Source of the DNA: Gammaproteobacteria bacterium | GTDB taxonomy: Bacteria; Pseudomonadota; Gammaproteobacteria; DSM-26407 | DNA length: 7,989 nt | Assembly (NCBI GenBank): GCA_028694565.1 | Contig: JAQVKR010000103.1 | Coordinates: 1-7,989, forward strand | Direction: 5' to 3' | In this document: positions 1-6,261 of the stretch, one piece after another | Numbering within the stretch: position 1 is the first letter of the stretch | Layout of the letters: each line of letters begins with the position of its first letter | Notes under the pieces: generated by a model | What the model was told of the DNA's origin: nothing | Seen by the model: only the letters and a program-made list of their open reading frames with translations | The model's database searches: none | Program-made: the position numbers and the translations under genes

Positions 1-1
1 C

Positions 2-193
2 CTGGGCCTGAAGGTGGTGGCGGAGGGGGTGGAGAACCTGGAGCAGGTTCACCTGCTCGCCAGCTACGGCTGCGACTATGCCCAGGGCTTCTTCTTCGCC
101 CGGCCCCTGAGCGCGCAGCAGATGACAGAGGTGCTGCTCCAGGGGCAGGGGTTGTCCGCGCGGAGGTTGAGCAACGACCGGGCCGGGACCTGA
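2..193 (+). CDS. EAL-domain cyclic-di-GMP phosphodiesterase, C-terminal fragment
   Basis: This is the last 63 codons of a gene that enters from the left edge, read in the frame starting at base 2. The translation carries the late EAL-domain signature: VVAEGVE near residues 5-11, then GCDYAQGFFFARPL near residues 25-38. EAL domains hydrolyse cyclic-di-GMP to pGpG in a metal-dependent reaction. The glutamate in the VVAEGVE motif and the QG(F/Y) segment are typical of active-type domains, but the EAL motif itself and most metal ligands lie outside the window, so activity cannot be judged. A non-conserved tail of about 20 residues follows the domain before the TGA. Upstream sensory domains (PAS, GGDEF, receiver) are common in this family but not visible here. 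The identification is secure; the full architecture is unknown. Confidence 0.93.
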   Translation: MGLKVVAEGVENLEQVHLLASYGCDYAQGFFFARPLSAQQMTEVLLQGQGLSARRLSNDRAGT

Positions 194-205
194 CCGTCGG
201 GTTCG

Positions 206-221
206 CGCCCCGCGCGGGGCG
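206..221. terminator. GC-rich palindrome, possible terminator of the EAL gene
   Basis: The perfect palindrome CGCCCCGCGCGGGGCG starts 12 bases after the EAL stop codon. It can form a 6-bp GC stem with a four-base loop. No clear T-run follows on the + strand, so it is at best a weak intrinsic terminator. Its place between convergent genes fits a role in transcription ending. In DNA this GC-rich, short palindromes also arise by chance. Confidence 0.3.
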
Positions 222-338
222 GTGCATCCGGGGTTATCTCTTCCGGCAGCGCGTGGCGCTCCCAGGCGGCGGGTCTATGCCCGTGGCCGCTGGGGCAGGC
301 GGCTGTCCCGGACCGATTGCGGACGGGCGGGGAGGGCG

Positions 339-641
339 CTACGACCCATCGCCGGCGGACGCATCCCGATCGCTTTTCCGCGCCCGGCGCTTCGCATTGG
401 GGGGCGGCTGGGAACGGTTGAGCCGGGAGCGCAGGGTCGGGCGCAGGTCGCGGCGCCATACCGGAAAGGCGAGAATGACCGCCGCCACGACCGCCTTGGC
501 CAAATCCCGGTAGATGGGGATGGTCCGCGCCGTGGCGTCCATGGAGGCGGCGATTTTCTCCCCCAGGTCGCCGATCCAGTCGCCCAGGAAGATCAGCACC
601 AGGAAGGCAAACACCGCCTTGATCAGCAACTCCTTTCCCAT
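339..641 (-). CDS. small two-helix membrane protein, unrecognised
   Basis: The product is 100 residues starting at MGKELLIKAVFAFLVLIFLG. I do not recognise a family. Two hydrophobic segments are visible, about residues 5-22 and 44-62, with a polar linker (GEKIAASMDATARTIPIYRD) between them. The C-terminal tail of about 35 residues is rich in Arg, Lys, Pro and Ser. The likely topology is a helical hairpin in the inner membrane with both ends on one side; the basic tail favours the cytoplasm. The frame stays open upstream to 827, but I chose the ATG at 641 because a strong GAGGAGG ribosome site lies just before it and the extra upstream residues are Arg-rich and unlike protein. The gene converges on the EAL gene and stands alone. 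Function is unknown. Confidence 0.6.
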   Translation of the reverse strand: MGKELLIKAVFAFLVLIFLGDWIGDLGEKIAASMDATARTIPIYRDLAKAVVAAVILAFPVWRRDLRPTLRSRLNRSQPPPNAKRRARKSDRDASAGDGS

Positions 642-1194
642 CCCTCCATCCTCCTCTGTTCGGCGTGTGGTCAGATCCGGCGGCGTCCAACCCGCGTCCC
701 GGGCCGAGTATCCCAGTTCACGGACTCCGCGCAAAGGCCGGCGTCGCGTTTCGCGCCGGGAGGCGCTCGCGGCGGCTCGCCCGCGGGGAGCCCCATGAAA
801 ACGCCATGTGGGCCATCGCCTGCGCACCGCGCCCTGTCCCTCCGCCTTCGGAGGACGCTATGGGCACTTCCATGCGCTGACCGCCACTCTAGAACACGGG
901 CGGTCGCCGTCCAGTAATTCCATCACACCGTCGGCCAGCGGCGTGTAATCCATTTCCTACAGGGCACCGCTTCGATTGCCTACTGACGTCGTCTGGCGGC
1001 TTGGCTATTGTTGCGATCAAGGACGGCACCGCGGTCAATCGCGGTGGCCCGCGGGCAGGAGGCCCGGGGTGGCACAAGGATGCGCCTGTGACTCGCCCGA
1101 GCCGGGCCGGCAGTGCCCACTGCCGGCCCGGCTCGAGTGGTCTTTGATTCTGCAGCCGTGATCCAAGAGTTCAAACAGAAGAACAAGGCCGCCC
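642..1194. other. 553-base stretch without a convincing gene
   Basis: No frame here gives a recognisable product. The open frames are Arg/Pro-rich and look like by-products of high GC. It holds several small dyads (for example GCGCC-GGGA-GGCGC at 753-766) and a weak promoter-like pair for the membrane-protein gene on the minus strand (TTGCGC at 729-734 and GATACT at 707-712, 16-base spacer). It also holds a 31-codon minus-strand frame at 858-953 beginning MDYTPLADGVMELLDGDRP, which looks protein-like but has a poorly placed ribosome site. The large inverted repeat at 1098-1135 is listed separately. Confidence 0.5.
1098..1135. repeat. perfect 18-bp inverted repeat (long GC hairpin)
   Basis: The arms CGAGCCGGGCCGGCAGTG (1098-1115) and its exact reverse complement (1118-1135) are separated by two bases, so the hairpin would have a four-base loop after losing the innermost pair. 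On the + strand it is followed by GTGGTCTTTGATTCT, which is only mildly T-rich. It lies 59 bases before the ATG of the first small paralogous gene. It could be an intrinsic terminator for transcripts arriving from the left, an attenuator in the leader of the small-gene pair, or a small mobile palindromic repeat. No second copy is seen in the window. The repeat itself is certain; its role is not. Confidence 0.9.
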
Positions 1195-1410
1195 ATGGAC
1201 ACCTCCGCGCGTTTTTTCGACTTCCCGGGTTTCGACCGTGTCCCCTCCGAGCACGAGGTCCGGCTCGAGATGGAACGCCTCGGCCAGGCCCTGCTGGACA
1301 GTCCCGACATGGAGGGCGTCTACGGACCCCTGCTTGCCTGCTGCCGCCAGCTTCTGGCGGCGCTGAAAGACGGAAAACCCCGTGACTGGGCGCTCTACCC
1401 GGCCGAGTGA
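1195..1410 (+). CDS. small protein of a tandem paralogous pair, first copy
   Basis: The product is 71 residues and unrecognised. From residue 39 to 68 it aligns without gaps to residues 29-58 of the next gene, with 15 of 30 positions identical. Shared positions include M39, V42-Y43, C50-R51, L53-L54-A55-A56, D59-G60, P62, W65-A66 and Y68. The upstream helix also matches (R28-L29), with one residue of length difference. It looks soluble and mostly helical, with no signal peptide or membrane segment. The ATG is preceded by a modest AAGG about 7 bases upstream. The next gene starts 22 bases after the stop, so the two are probably co-transcribed. Recurrence of the same pattern in two adjacent frames is the best evidence that both are real. 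Function is unknown. Confidence 0.7.
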   Translation: MDTSARFFDFPGFDRVPSEHEVRLEMERLGQALLDSPDMEGVYGPLLACCRQLLAALKDGKPRDWALYPAE

Positions 1411-1432
1411 GCAACAGGGCGGCGGCGCAGGG

Positions 1433-1633
1433 ATGCATACCTACCTCAAGAGCGAGGCGGATGTTCTTGATGAGCTGCGGCGCCTGGAAGCACGTCTTGT
1501 CGAGTGCAGCCCGGAGATGCGCAGCGTCTACCGTTACCGGATCCGCTACTGCCGAATGCTGCTCGCGGCGTTTCGGGATGGCGTTCCCGAGCGTTGGGCC
1601 GAGTATGGCGATCGGTTGAGTGACGAGGACTGA
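1433..1633 (+). CDS. small protein of a tandem paralogous pair, second copy
   Basis: The product is 66 residues starting MHTYLKSEADVLDELRRLEA. It is a diverged duplicate of the preceding small gene: the conserved half runs from M29 to Y58 and includes V32-Y33, C40-R41, L43-L44-A45-A46, D49-G50, P52 and W55. The N-terminal third is different and helix-forming, with a short acidic tail (SDED). The frame is open from 1382, but that start overlaps the upstream gene. The ATG at 1433 has GCAGGG directly upstream and removes a Gly-rich non-conserved segment. No catalytic motif, cofactor site or membrane segment is visible. The single shared Cys-Arg and the DG-x-P-x2-WA-x-Y end are the only candidate functional residues. 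Regulatory or subunit roles are possible but untested. Confidence 0.7.
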   Translation: MHTYLKSEADVLDELRRLEARLVECSPEMRSVYRYRIRYCRMLLAAFRDGVPERWAEYGDRLSDED

Positions 1634-1682
1634 TTTCCCCCGGTTCTCCCCGGCATCCCCCCCGGCTTGCGCGGCTGGAAGT

Positions 1683-1913
1683 TCACGCCTTGCGGATCAG
1701 GCAGTGGAACTTTCCGTCCGTCTCCACCAATTCCAGGATTTCGTGTCCCGCCTGCCGGGCGTAGACGAGGAACTCCCGGGGTGAGTCGGGGTCGGTGCCG
1801 ATCACATTCAGCACCTGGCCGGAATCCATCCGCGCCAGTATCGCCTTGGTGCGCAGCAGCGGCATGGGACAGTTCAGCCCGCTGAGATCCAGCGTTTGAT
1901 CGAACTGAATCAC
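1683..1913 (-). CDS. tusA: TusA-family sulfur carrier / sulfurtransferase
   Basis: The product is 76 residues, the usual length for the TusA/SirA/YeeD fold. The hallmark GLNCPMPLL motif is at residues 12-20, with the conserved sulfur-carrying cysteine at C15 in a CPxP context. The downstream G-x2-L-x-V-x-G-T-D-P-D-S segment (32-44) is also typical. The family accepts persulfide sulfur on this cysteine and passes it on, in tRNA 2-thiouridylation, molybdenum-cofactor metabolism or sulfur oxidation. C71 near the C-terminus is an extra cysteine. The start is a GTG overlapping the TGA of the upstream zinc-ribbon gene (GTGA at 1910-1913), with no strong ribosome site of its own, implying translational coupling. 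No rhodanese or dsrE gene is nearby, so the pathway cannot be fixed. The symbol names the family, not a proven E. coli-type role. Confidence 0.88.
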   Translation of the reverse strand: MIQFDQTLDLSGLNCPMPLLRTKAILARMDSGQVLNVIGTDPDSPREFLVYARQAGHEILELVETDGKFHCLIRKA

Positions 1914-2095
1914 GAGGGTTTGTCCAGCACGGGCGGAGCCGCCGACGGGTCGGGCGCCGAGACATCCGGTTCGGGCGGGCCGGCCCAGGACTCATCCTCG
2001 ACCCGCCTCACCGTGGAGCCGCAGCGGGGACACGGTCCCCACGGCGAGTTGTCCGGGTAGTGATAACCGCACTCGTGACATGTCACCACTCTCAT
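1910..2095 (-). CDS. small zinc-ribbon protein
   Basis: The product is 61 residues. The N-terminal half has two CxxC knuckles, C6-x2-C9 and C22-x2-C25, separated by 12 residues in a CHECGYHYPDNSPWGPCPRCG context. This is a rubredoxin- or zinc-ribbon-like metal site, expected to hold one zinc or iron. The C-terminal half is Pro, Ala and acidic-rich and probably disordered. The ATG at 2095 is preceded by GGAGG with an 8-base spacer, a good ribosome site. The stop codon overlaps the GTG of the TusA-type gene, so the two proteins are made from one message. This suggests the zinc ribbon is a partner or regulator of sulfur transfer (inference). It is too small for a confident family assignment. Confidence 0.75.
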   Translation of the reverse strand: MRVVTCHECGYHYPDNSPWGPCPRCGSTVRRVEDESWAGPPEPDVSAPDPSAAPPVLDKPS

Positions 2096-2126
2096 AACGC
2101 ATCCTCCGCCCGACTTGGCGGTCGCC

Positions 2127-2157
2127 TATTCAATAACATAGCAAATCTGTATAGAAA
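2127..2157. promoter_or_regulatory. AT-rich spacer likely holding divergent promoters
   Basis: This 31-base segment has only 7 G or C bases, in sharp contrast to its surroundings. It sits between the divergent zinc-ribbon/TusA pair and the 134-residue gene. TATAGA-like and TATGTT-like hexamers are present on the two strands, but no well-spaced -35 partner is convincing on either. I infer a promoter region from composition and position, not from matched elements. Confidence 0.3.
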
Positions 2158-2229
2158 GTGCGCAAACAGGGGCGCTTGGCCGGGGGCGGACTATGATTCA
2201 AGGATGGTCGGGAATCACCGGAGGCGGGG

Positions 2230-2634
2230 ATGGACGCACAGACACTGATTGATGCCGCATATCTGCGGCACAGCAACAAGGAGGATCCGGATGCCCTGCG
2301 GCGGCACTTGCCGGATGTGCTGCGCACCGTCCTGGACCTGCTCCTGCACGGAATCGACTTCGAAGGCGAGCCGAAGTCGAGCGCGGCTTCCGCCGCCCGC
2401 ATGCTGGCCTGCATGGTGGCGACCCTGGAAGAGAGGCCGCCGGCCTACATCGATGCCACACGGGCCCTGATGCGGCGCACCGAGGATGTCTACGAGCGGG
2501 CGCTGGGCATGCTCAGCTTCATCGCCCAGAGCGATCCCTATGTCCGGGAAATCCTGGACCAGGTGACGGCGGGGAGTCTGGGCGTGCGGGAGGCGCTGGC
2601 GAAGCTCGACAGCCTGTGGCACTGGTCGCGCTGA
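2230..2634 (+). CDS. unrecognised 134-residue helical protein
   Basis: The product is soluble-looking, with no signal peptide or membrane helix. It is predicted by eye to be almost entirely alpha-helical: successive amphipathic stretches at about residues 2-14, 22-42, 50-67, 74-97, 104-114 and 118-131. The start is well supported: GGAGG at 2220-2224 lies five bases before the ATG. No catalytic or metal motif stands out. It ends LDSLWHWSR. The gene is divergent from the zinc-ribbon/TusA pair and shares the AT-rich spacer with it, so co-regulation is possible. The protein-like composition across the whole length and the strong ribosome site argue for a real gene. Function is unknown. Confidence 0.72.
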   Translation: MDAQTLIDAAYLRHSNKEDPDALRRHLPDVLRTVLDLLLHGIDFEGEPKSSAASAARMLACMVATLEERPPAYIDATRALMRRTEDVYERALGMLSFIAQSDPYVREILDQVTAGSLGVREALAKLDSLWHWSR

Positions 2635-2906
2635 TCCGCGCGGCATGATCCACGCTGATTACGCCCGGCGTCTTGGTGCACGGCAATACATTTCCCGGCT
2701 CCCGAGGTGGGCCCTATCTCCGCGCCATGGCACGCCGTGCGGCGGTCCAGCACGGACTGGGCTCAACAAAGCCTCGTGCTCAACGCGAATGCGCTGTGCC
2801 TACGGGAATACACCGGTTTCGTGCGCCAGATGTCTGGGTGTCATACGCGCGGGGTTGGCAGAACATATGACGGCATCCGTACCATCATTCATATTCCTCG
2901 ACTAGT

Positions 2907-4616
2907 TCATTCCGGCAACGTGTAGCGGGCACGGATCAGCTCGCAAATCAGCTTTCGGGTTTCCGCCGCCGCGAGATCGTTGCGGCATTCGATGCGTGCA
3001 GTCTCCCGCGCGAGGTGATCGTCCTTGATTGCATGGCGAAACCAGTTCGAGTAGTCGCCTCGACGCAAGTGGAACATCCAGACATCGTCGTCGATGCCCT
3101 CCGCTATCTGGCAGAAGATGGCAAGGTTCTGCGCCTTGAGGTTGTGGCGTTGCTCGGGGCCGCGAAAGTAGAAACTGCGCCAGCGCAGATCGCCCTCGGC
3201 GTATTTCCGTTGATGCCGGATGCGCTCGGCCCGGGATGGTTGCGGCCGTATGCAGGACGGGGGTAGACATTCCCGGGGCGACCAGGCGACAACGTGATTC
3301 GGCTGGTATGACAGCCCGTCGGGCCAAGAGAGTTCGCGTCCCGTCACCCCGGCGAACCTCGCGATCGTTGCTTCAGGTCCATGGCCGACGGCTAAGATCA
3401 GATCGATGGGCTTCAGAATCGCCGGTGCTACATGGTCGGGATGGACGGTGATCAGGAGGGTTTCGTGGAGCCGTTGTGGCAGCACCGACGTCGCGTGTCC
3501 CCAGCTGTGCGGCAACAGGTGGTGCGCCTCGTCGAGTACCAGCCAGTGGGGTCGCCCCGTCCTTGCGCGCATAGCCTGCAGGTTCGGTATGAGCTGTGAA
3601 AAAAATTCCGGCCGCTCATCCGGGGGAATACCGAGCATGTTGATGCTCAGATTGATCTTCGGGTCCTCCAGAATCGCCAGCGCCTCGATGACGCTCGGGG
3701 CGCGCACGCGGTTTCCGATTGCGACGACATCGCGCATCGCTCCGTAATCCCCTTCCGGATCGATGATGCAGACTTGGTAATCTTTCTCGATCAGCCGCTC
3801 GATGATGCCCGCCGCGAGTGTGGACTTTCCGCTGCCGGACGGGCCGGCGATGAGCATGTTGTGCCCGTAAGGCGGAAACTCGAACGTCGCTCCATCTGCA
3901 CCGGCGCCCAGTCGGATCCAGTGCTGTGGCAGCGCGCCCTCGGTGCGGTGGAGATCGTCGGCTATCAATTCATCTATCAGCTCGATGACGCCATTGCCGT
4001 TCGCGGCCGTCGTTACGATGGCCGCCACGCTCTTCAGGGATGGCACCGCGTTCGCTACTGCCGTGGCGCACTCGCAGGTATTCATGAAGGAGTGATCGTT
4101 CTCCGCGTCACCGATGCACACCACTTCATGGCGGGAGAGACCCAGCCGGCGCAGGGCGTGCTGGAGGCCCGACGCTTTGTTGACCCCGGCGGGGAGTACC
4201 ATGACGGCACCGCGGTTGCCGATGACCTGCGCCTCGAGGCCGAGTTCCCAGACCAGGTCCTGCACGAGTTGCCGGTGTGGGACCCGGGTTGCCACCAGCA
4301 CTTGCCCAATCTCCAGCGGCTCGACGGCGTGTTTCCGCAGCCTCTCCACGAGCGGGCGGGGCGGGGGAGGACCCAGAAGCGTCACTTCGCAGTTGCCGGG
4401 ATTGAAAAGAACCCCGCCATTCTCTGCAACGATCATATCGAACAGGGACGCATGGGGGCACGCGTCGAGCAGATCGTCCAGCCGTCTGCCGGTGAGCAGG
4501 ATGATGCGTCGCCCCGAGACCCGGAGACGTTCCAACGCATGCACCGTCTCCGGTGAAATCCGCTCCTGTGCTGCCAGCGTGCCGTCATAATCCGTTACGA
4601 GGGCCAGGTAGCGCAT
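2907..4616 (-). CDS. HAD phosphatase fused to HerA/DUF87-like P-loop ATPase
   Basis: The product is 569 residues with two recognisable domains. Residues 1-220 form a Cof/type-IIB-like HAD hydrolase with every catalytic motif present: DYDGTL (nucleophile D9, acid D11), LLTGR (T42), K147 and GDAEND (169-174). Residues 225-460 are a P-loop ATPase: Walker A GPSGSGKST (258-266, K264), a DPEGDY motif (286-291) and Walker B LVLDEAHH (359-366). The following ITVHPDHVAPAIL segment resembles the post-Walker-B region of HerA/VirB4-like motors. Residues 475-545 contain RSFYFRGPEQRHNLKAQN and FHLRRGDYSNWF, a conserved-looking third region, perhaps DUF5752-like. HAD enzymes of this class dephosphorylate sugar or other small phosphates; the substrate here is unknown. 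The ATG at 4616 lies 16 bases after the stop of the upstream Usp gene, so the two form an operon. No transmembrane segment is seen. Confidence 0.85.
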   Translation of the reverse strand: MRYLALVTDYDGTLAAQERISPETVHALERLRVSGRRIILLTGRRLDDLLDACPHASLFDMIVAENGGVLFNPGNCEVTLLGPPPPRPLVERLRKHAVEPLEIGQVLVATRVPHRQLVQDLVWELGLEAQVIGNRGAVMVLPAGVNKASGLQHALRRLGLSRHEVVCIGDAENDHSFMNTCECATAVANAVPSLKSVAAIVTTAANGNGVIELIDELIADDLHRTEGALPQHWIRLGAGADGATFEFPPYGHNMLIAGPSGSGKSTLAAGIIERLIEKDYQVCIIDPEGDYGAMRDVVAIGNRVRAPSVIEALAILEDPKINLSINMLGIPPDERPEFFSQLIPNLQAMRARTGRPHWLVLDEAHHLLPHSWGHATSVLPQRLHETLLITVHPDHVAPAILKPIDLILAVGHGPEATIARFAGVTGRELSWPDGLSYQPNHVVAWSPRECLPPSCIRPQPSRAERIRHQRKYAEGDLRWRSFYFRGPEQRHNLKAQNLAIFCQIAEGIDDDVWMFHLRRGDYSNWFRHAIKDDHLARETARIECRNDLAAAETRKLICELIRARYTLPE

Positions 4617-4632
4617 GGTGCGTGTCCTGGCC

Positions 4633-5067
4633 TCAGGACCGCTCGCGGATGATCGTCACCGCACACGGCGCTCTTCGCAGGACCTTCTCGCTGACGCTCC
4701 CAAGCAGCAATCCGCTAAGCGACGACAGGCCGCGGCTGCCCATCACAATGTGGTCATACTCCTCGTGCCGGGCGACATCGATGATGGTGTCCGCCGCATT
4801 GCCGATCATGGCCGAGGTTTTCGCCTTCGCCCCATGGGAACCCATTGCCTCCCGGGCCTTGTCGATGCTCGCCTGGGAGTGGCGTTGGACCACCGCCTGG
4901 ACCTCGTCCCTGCTAAGACGGGCAAGTGTCATCACCTCCGCGGTTGATATGTCGTCAACGTGCAGCAGAGTGATCGAATCCTCCGGAGCGTGGAAGTGCC
5001 TCGCTGCCCAGGCTGCCGCCAGGGCAGCATGCTCGGAGCCGTCTGTTGGCACGAGGATCTTGCTCAT
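4633..5067 (-). CDS. single-domain universal stress protein (UspA family)
   Basis: The product is 144 residues, normal for a single Usp domain. It begins MSKILVPTDGSEHA, the usual first strand and loop with the adenine-contacting aspartate. It carries a full nucleotide-binding signature: G110-x2-G113, nine residues, then G123-S124, in GSRGLSSLSG followed by LLLGS. It is therefore expected to be an ATP-binding Usp, unlike the UspE-like proteins nearby. I chose the ATG at 5067 over the GTG at 5070 because GGAGG lies 6 bases before the ATG and only 3 before the GTG. It is the first gene of an operon with the HAD-ATPase fusion and is divergent from a tandem Usp gene. Stress or energy-starvation induction is typical of the family but not proven here. 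Confidence 0.92.
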   Translation of the reverse strand: MSKILVPTDGSEHAALAAAWAARHFHAPEDSITLLHVDDISTAEVMTLARLSRDEVQAVVQRHSQASIDKAREAMGSHGAKAKTSAMIGNAADTIIDVARHEEYDHIVMGSRGLSSLSGLLLGSVSEKVLRRAPCAVTIIRERS

Positions 5068-5120
5068 CACATTCCTCCCTTCCTATTAGGGGTGATACGT
5101 AGAATACTTAGACTGGGGCG

Positions 5121-5136
5121 GGCGCTCATGAGCGCC
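5121..5136. promoter_or_regulatory. perfect 16-bp palindrome between divergent Usp genes, candidate operator
   Basis: GGCGCTCATGAGCGCC is an exact palindrome in the 169-base spacer between the divergent genes starting at 5067 (-) and 5237 (+). Two further dyads follow it: GTGGC-N5-GCCAC at 5145-5159 and GGCATG-N10-CATGCC at 5167-5188. A TATTCT hexamer on the minus strand (5101-5106) could be the -10 of the Usp/HAD-ATPase operon, which would put the palindrome over its -35 region. A dimeric regulator binding here could control both directions. The symmetry is seen; the operator role is inferred. Confidence 0.4.
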
Positions 5137-5236
5137 GATGTATTGTGGCCGTGTGCCACCGTCCTGGGCATGCGGTGATGCACATGCCAATCGCCACGCG
5201 CCTGCAGGACGGGAATCCAAGTGACAGGATAATGAA

Positions 5237-6217
5237 ATGCGACTTTTCAGCAACATTCTTTACGTGACGGAGTCGCGGGCCGCATCCGGGGCGGCACTGG
5301 AGCGTGCCGTCACGCTCGCGGAGAACAACCAGGCCAGCCTGTCTGTCGTCAGGACCGTCGAACGCCTCTCCGCCGGAATCGGGCTCCCTCCGGGCGGTCC
5401 CATTTCGAGCGAGTTGCAGGCCGCGGCCGAGCGGGCTCACGCGCGGGAGCTGGACGAGCTGCTCGCTCCATACCGAAAACGGATTTCCATTCGCCATCGC
5501 ATTTTGTCCGGCACGCCGTTTCTCGAGGTCATAGGCGAGGTGCTGCGCGAAGGCCATGATCTGGTGATCAAGGTTCCCGAAAGCCCGAGTTGGCTGGACC
5601 GGGTTTTTGGCAGCAATGACATGAATCTTTTGCGCCAGTGCCCGTGCCCCGTCTGGCTCGCCAGGCCGCAGAGGCGGAAAACGTACCGGCGCATCCTGGT
5701 CGCCGTCGATGTCGACGATGCGTATCCACCCGAGGAGCTGGAAACGCGCGGGGCGCTGAATCGGCAGGCGGTGGAGATGGCTTGTTCCCTGGCGCTGTCG
5801 GAATTCGCGGAGTTGCACATCGTCCACGCCTGGGAGGCAATCGGCGAGGGCATGATGCGCGGGCCGTTCATATCGGCTCCGGAGAAGAAAATCACGGCCT
5901 ACATCAACCAGGTGAAACGGCAACGCGCCGCCAGCCTGGATGCTATCCTGCACGAGGCATTCCGCATTTTGGGTGACGCGGCCCTGGATTATCTCAAGCC
6001 GCACACGCATTTGGTCAAGGGCCATGCGAGCAAGATGATTCCGCGGCTGGCCGGGCATATCCAGGCGGACCTTGTGGTCATGGGCACCGTCGCGCGCACC
6101 GGCATTCCCGGATTCGTGATGGGGAACACGGCCGAGACGATCCTGAATCAGATCGAGTGCTCGGTGCTCGCAATCAAGCCTTACGGCTTCGTTTCTCCGG
6201 CCGCGCCGAAGAACTGA
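5237..6217 (+). CDS. tandem universal stress protein (UspE-like), first copy
   Basis: The product is 326 residues with two Usp domains, the E. coli UspE layout. The N-terminal domain covers about 1-143 and ends in FGSNDMNLLRQCPCPVW (124-140), a characteristic UspE-type segment; it lacks the classic G-x2-G-x9-G-S nucleotide loop. The C-terminal domain covers about 150-316, starting RRILVAVDVD and ending with MGTVARTGIPGF (282-293) and GNTAE (296-300), a diverged version of the loop. Nucleotide binding is therefore uncertain in both domains. The start is the ATG at 5237 with AGGA 7 bases upstream; an ATG at 5232 is out of frame. It is divergent from the Usp/HAD-ATPase operon and about 600 bases before a paralogue in the same orientation. 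It is cytoplasmic, with no signal peptide. Confidence 0.9.
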   Translation: MRLFSNILYVTESRAASGAALERAVTLAENNQASLSVVRTVERLSAGIGLPPGGPISSELQAAAERAHARELDELLAPYRKRISIRHRILSGTPFLEVIGEVLREGHDLVIKVPESPSWLDRVFGSNDMNLLRQCPCPVWLARPQRRKTYRRILVAVDVDDAYPPEELETRGALNRQAVEMACSLALSEFAELHIVHAWEAIGEGMMRGPFISAPEKKITAYINQVKRQRAASLDAILHEAFRILGDAALDYLKPHTHLVKGHASKMIPRLAGHIQADLVVMGTVARTGIPGFVMGNTAETILNQIECSVLAIKPYGFVSPAAPKN

Positions 6218-6261
6218 TCCCGTCCCCGACGGCCCGAGCCGCGGCTATCCACGGCCGCCAT

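Noticed and set aside
222..917. 231-codon + strand open frame
   Set aside because: It is Arg/Pro/Gly-rich, lacks a ribosome site and known motifs, and overlaps the better supported membrane-protein gene on the minus strand.
1008..1020. FNR/ANR-like site (TTGTTGCGATCAA)
   Set aside because: The half-sites are separated by three bases instead of four and the left half departs from TTGAT. No gene starts at a suitable distance.
2635..2906. Search for a gene, RNA or insertion-sequence remnant in this 272-base gap
   Set aside because: No frame on either strand resembles a known protein, and no tRNA-like fold or terminal inverted repeats are visible.
3774..4556. Long + strand open frame opposite the HAD-ATPase gene
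   Set aside because: It is antisense to a gene with complete HAD and Walker motifs, and its own translation has no recognisable domain. Antisense frames stay open by chance in high-GC DNA.
5126..6058. 310-codon minus-strand open frame opposite the first UspE-like gene
   Set aside because: It mirrors the codon bias of the real tandem Usp gene on the + strand and shows no domain of its own.
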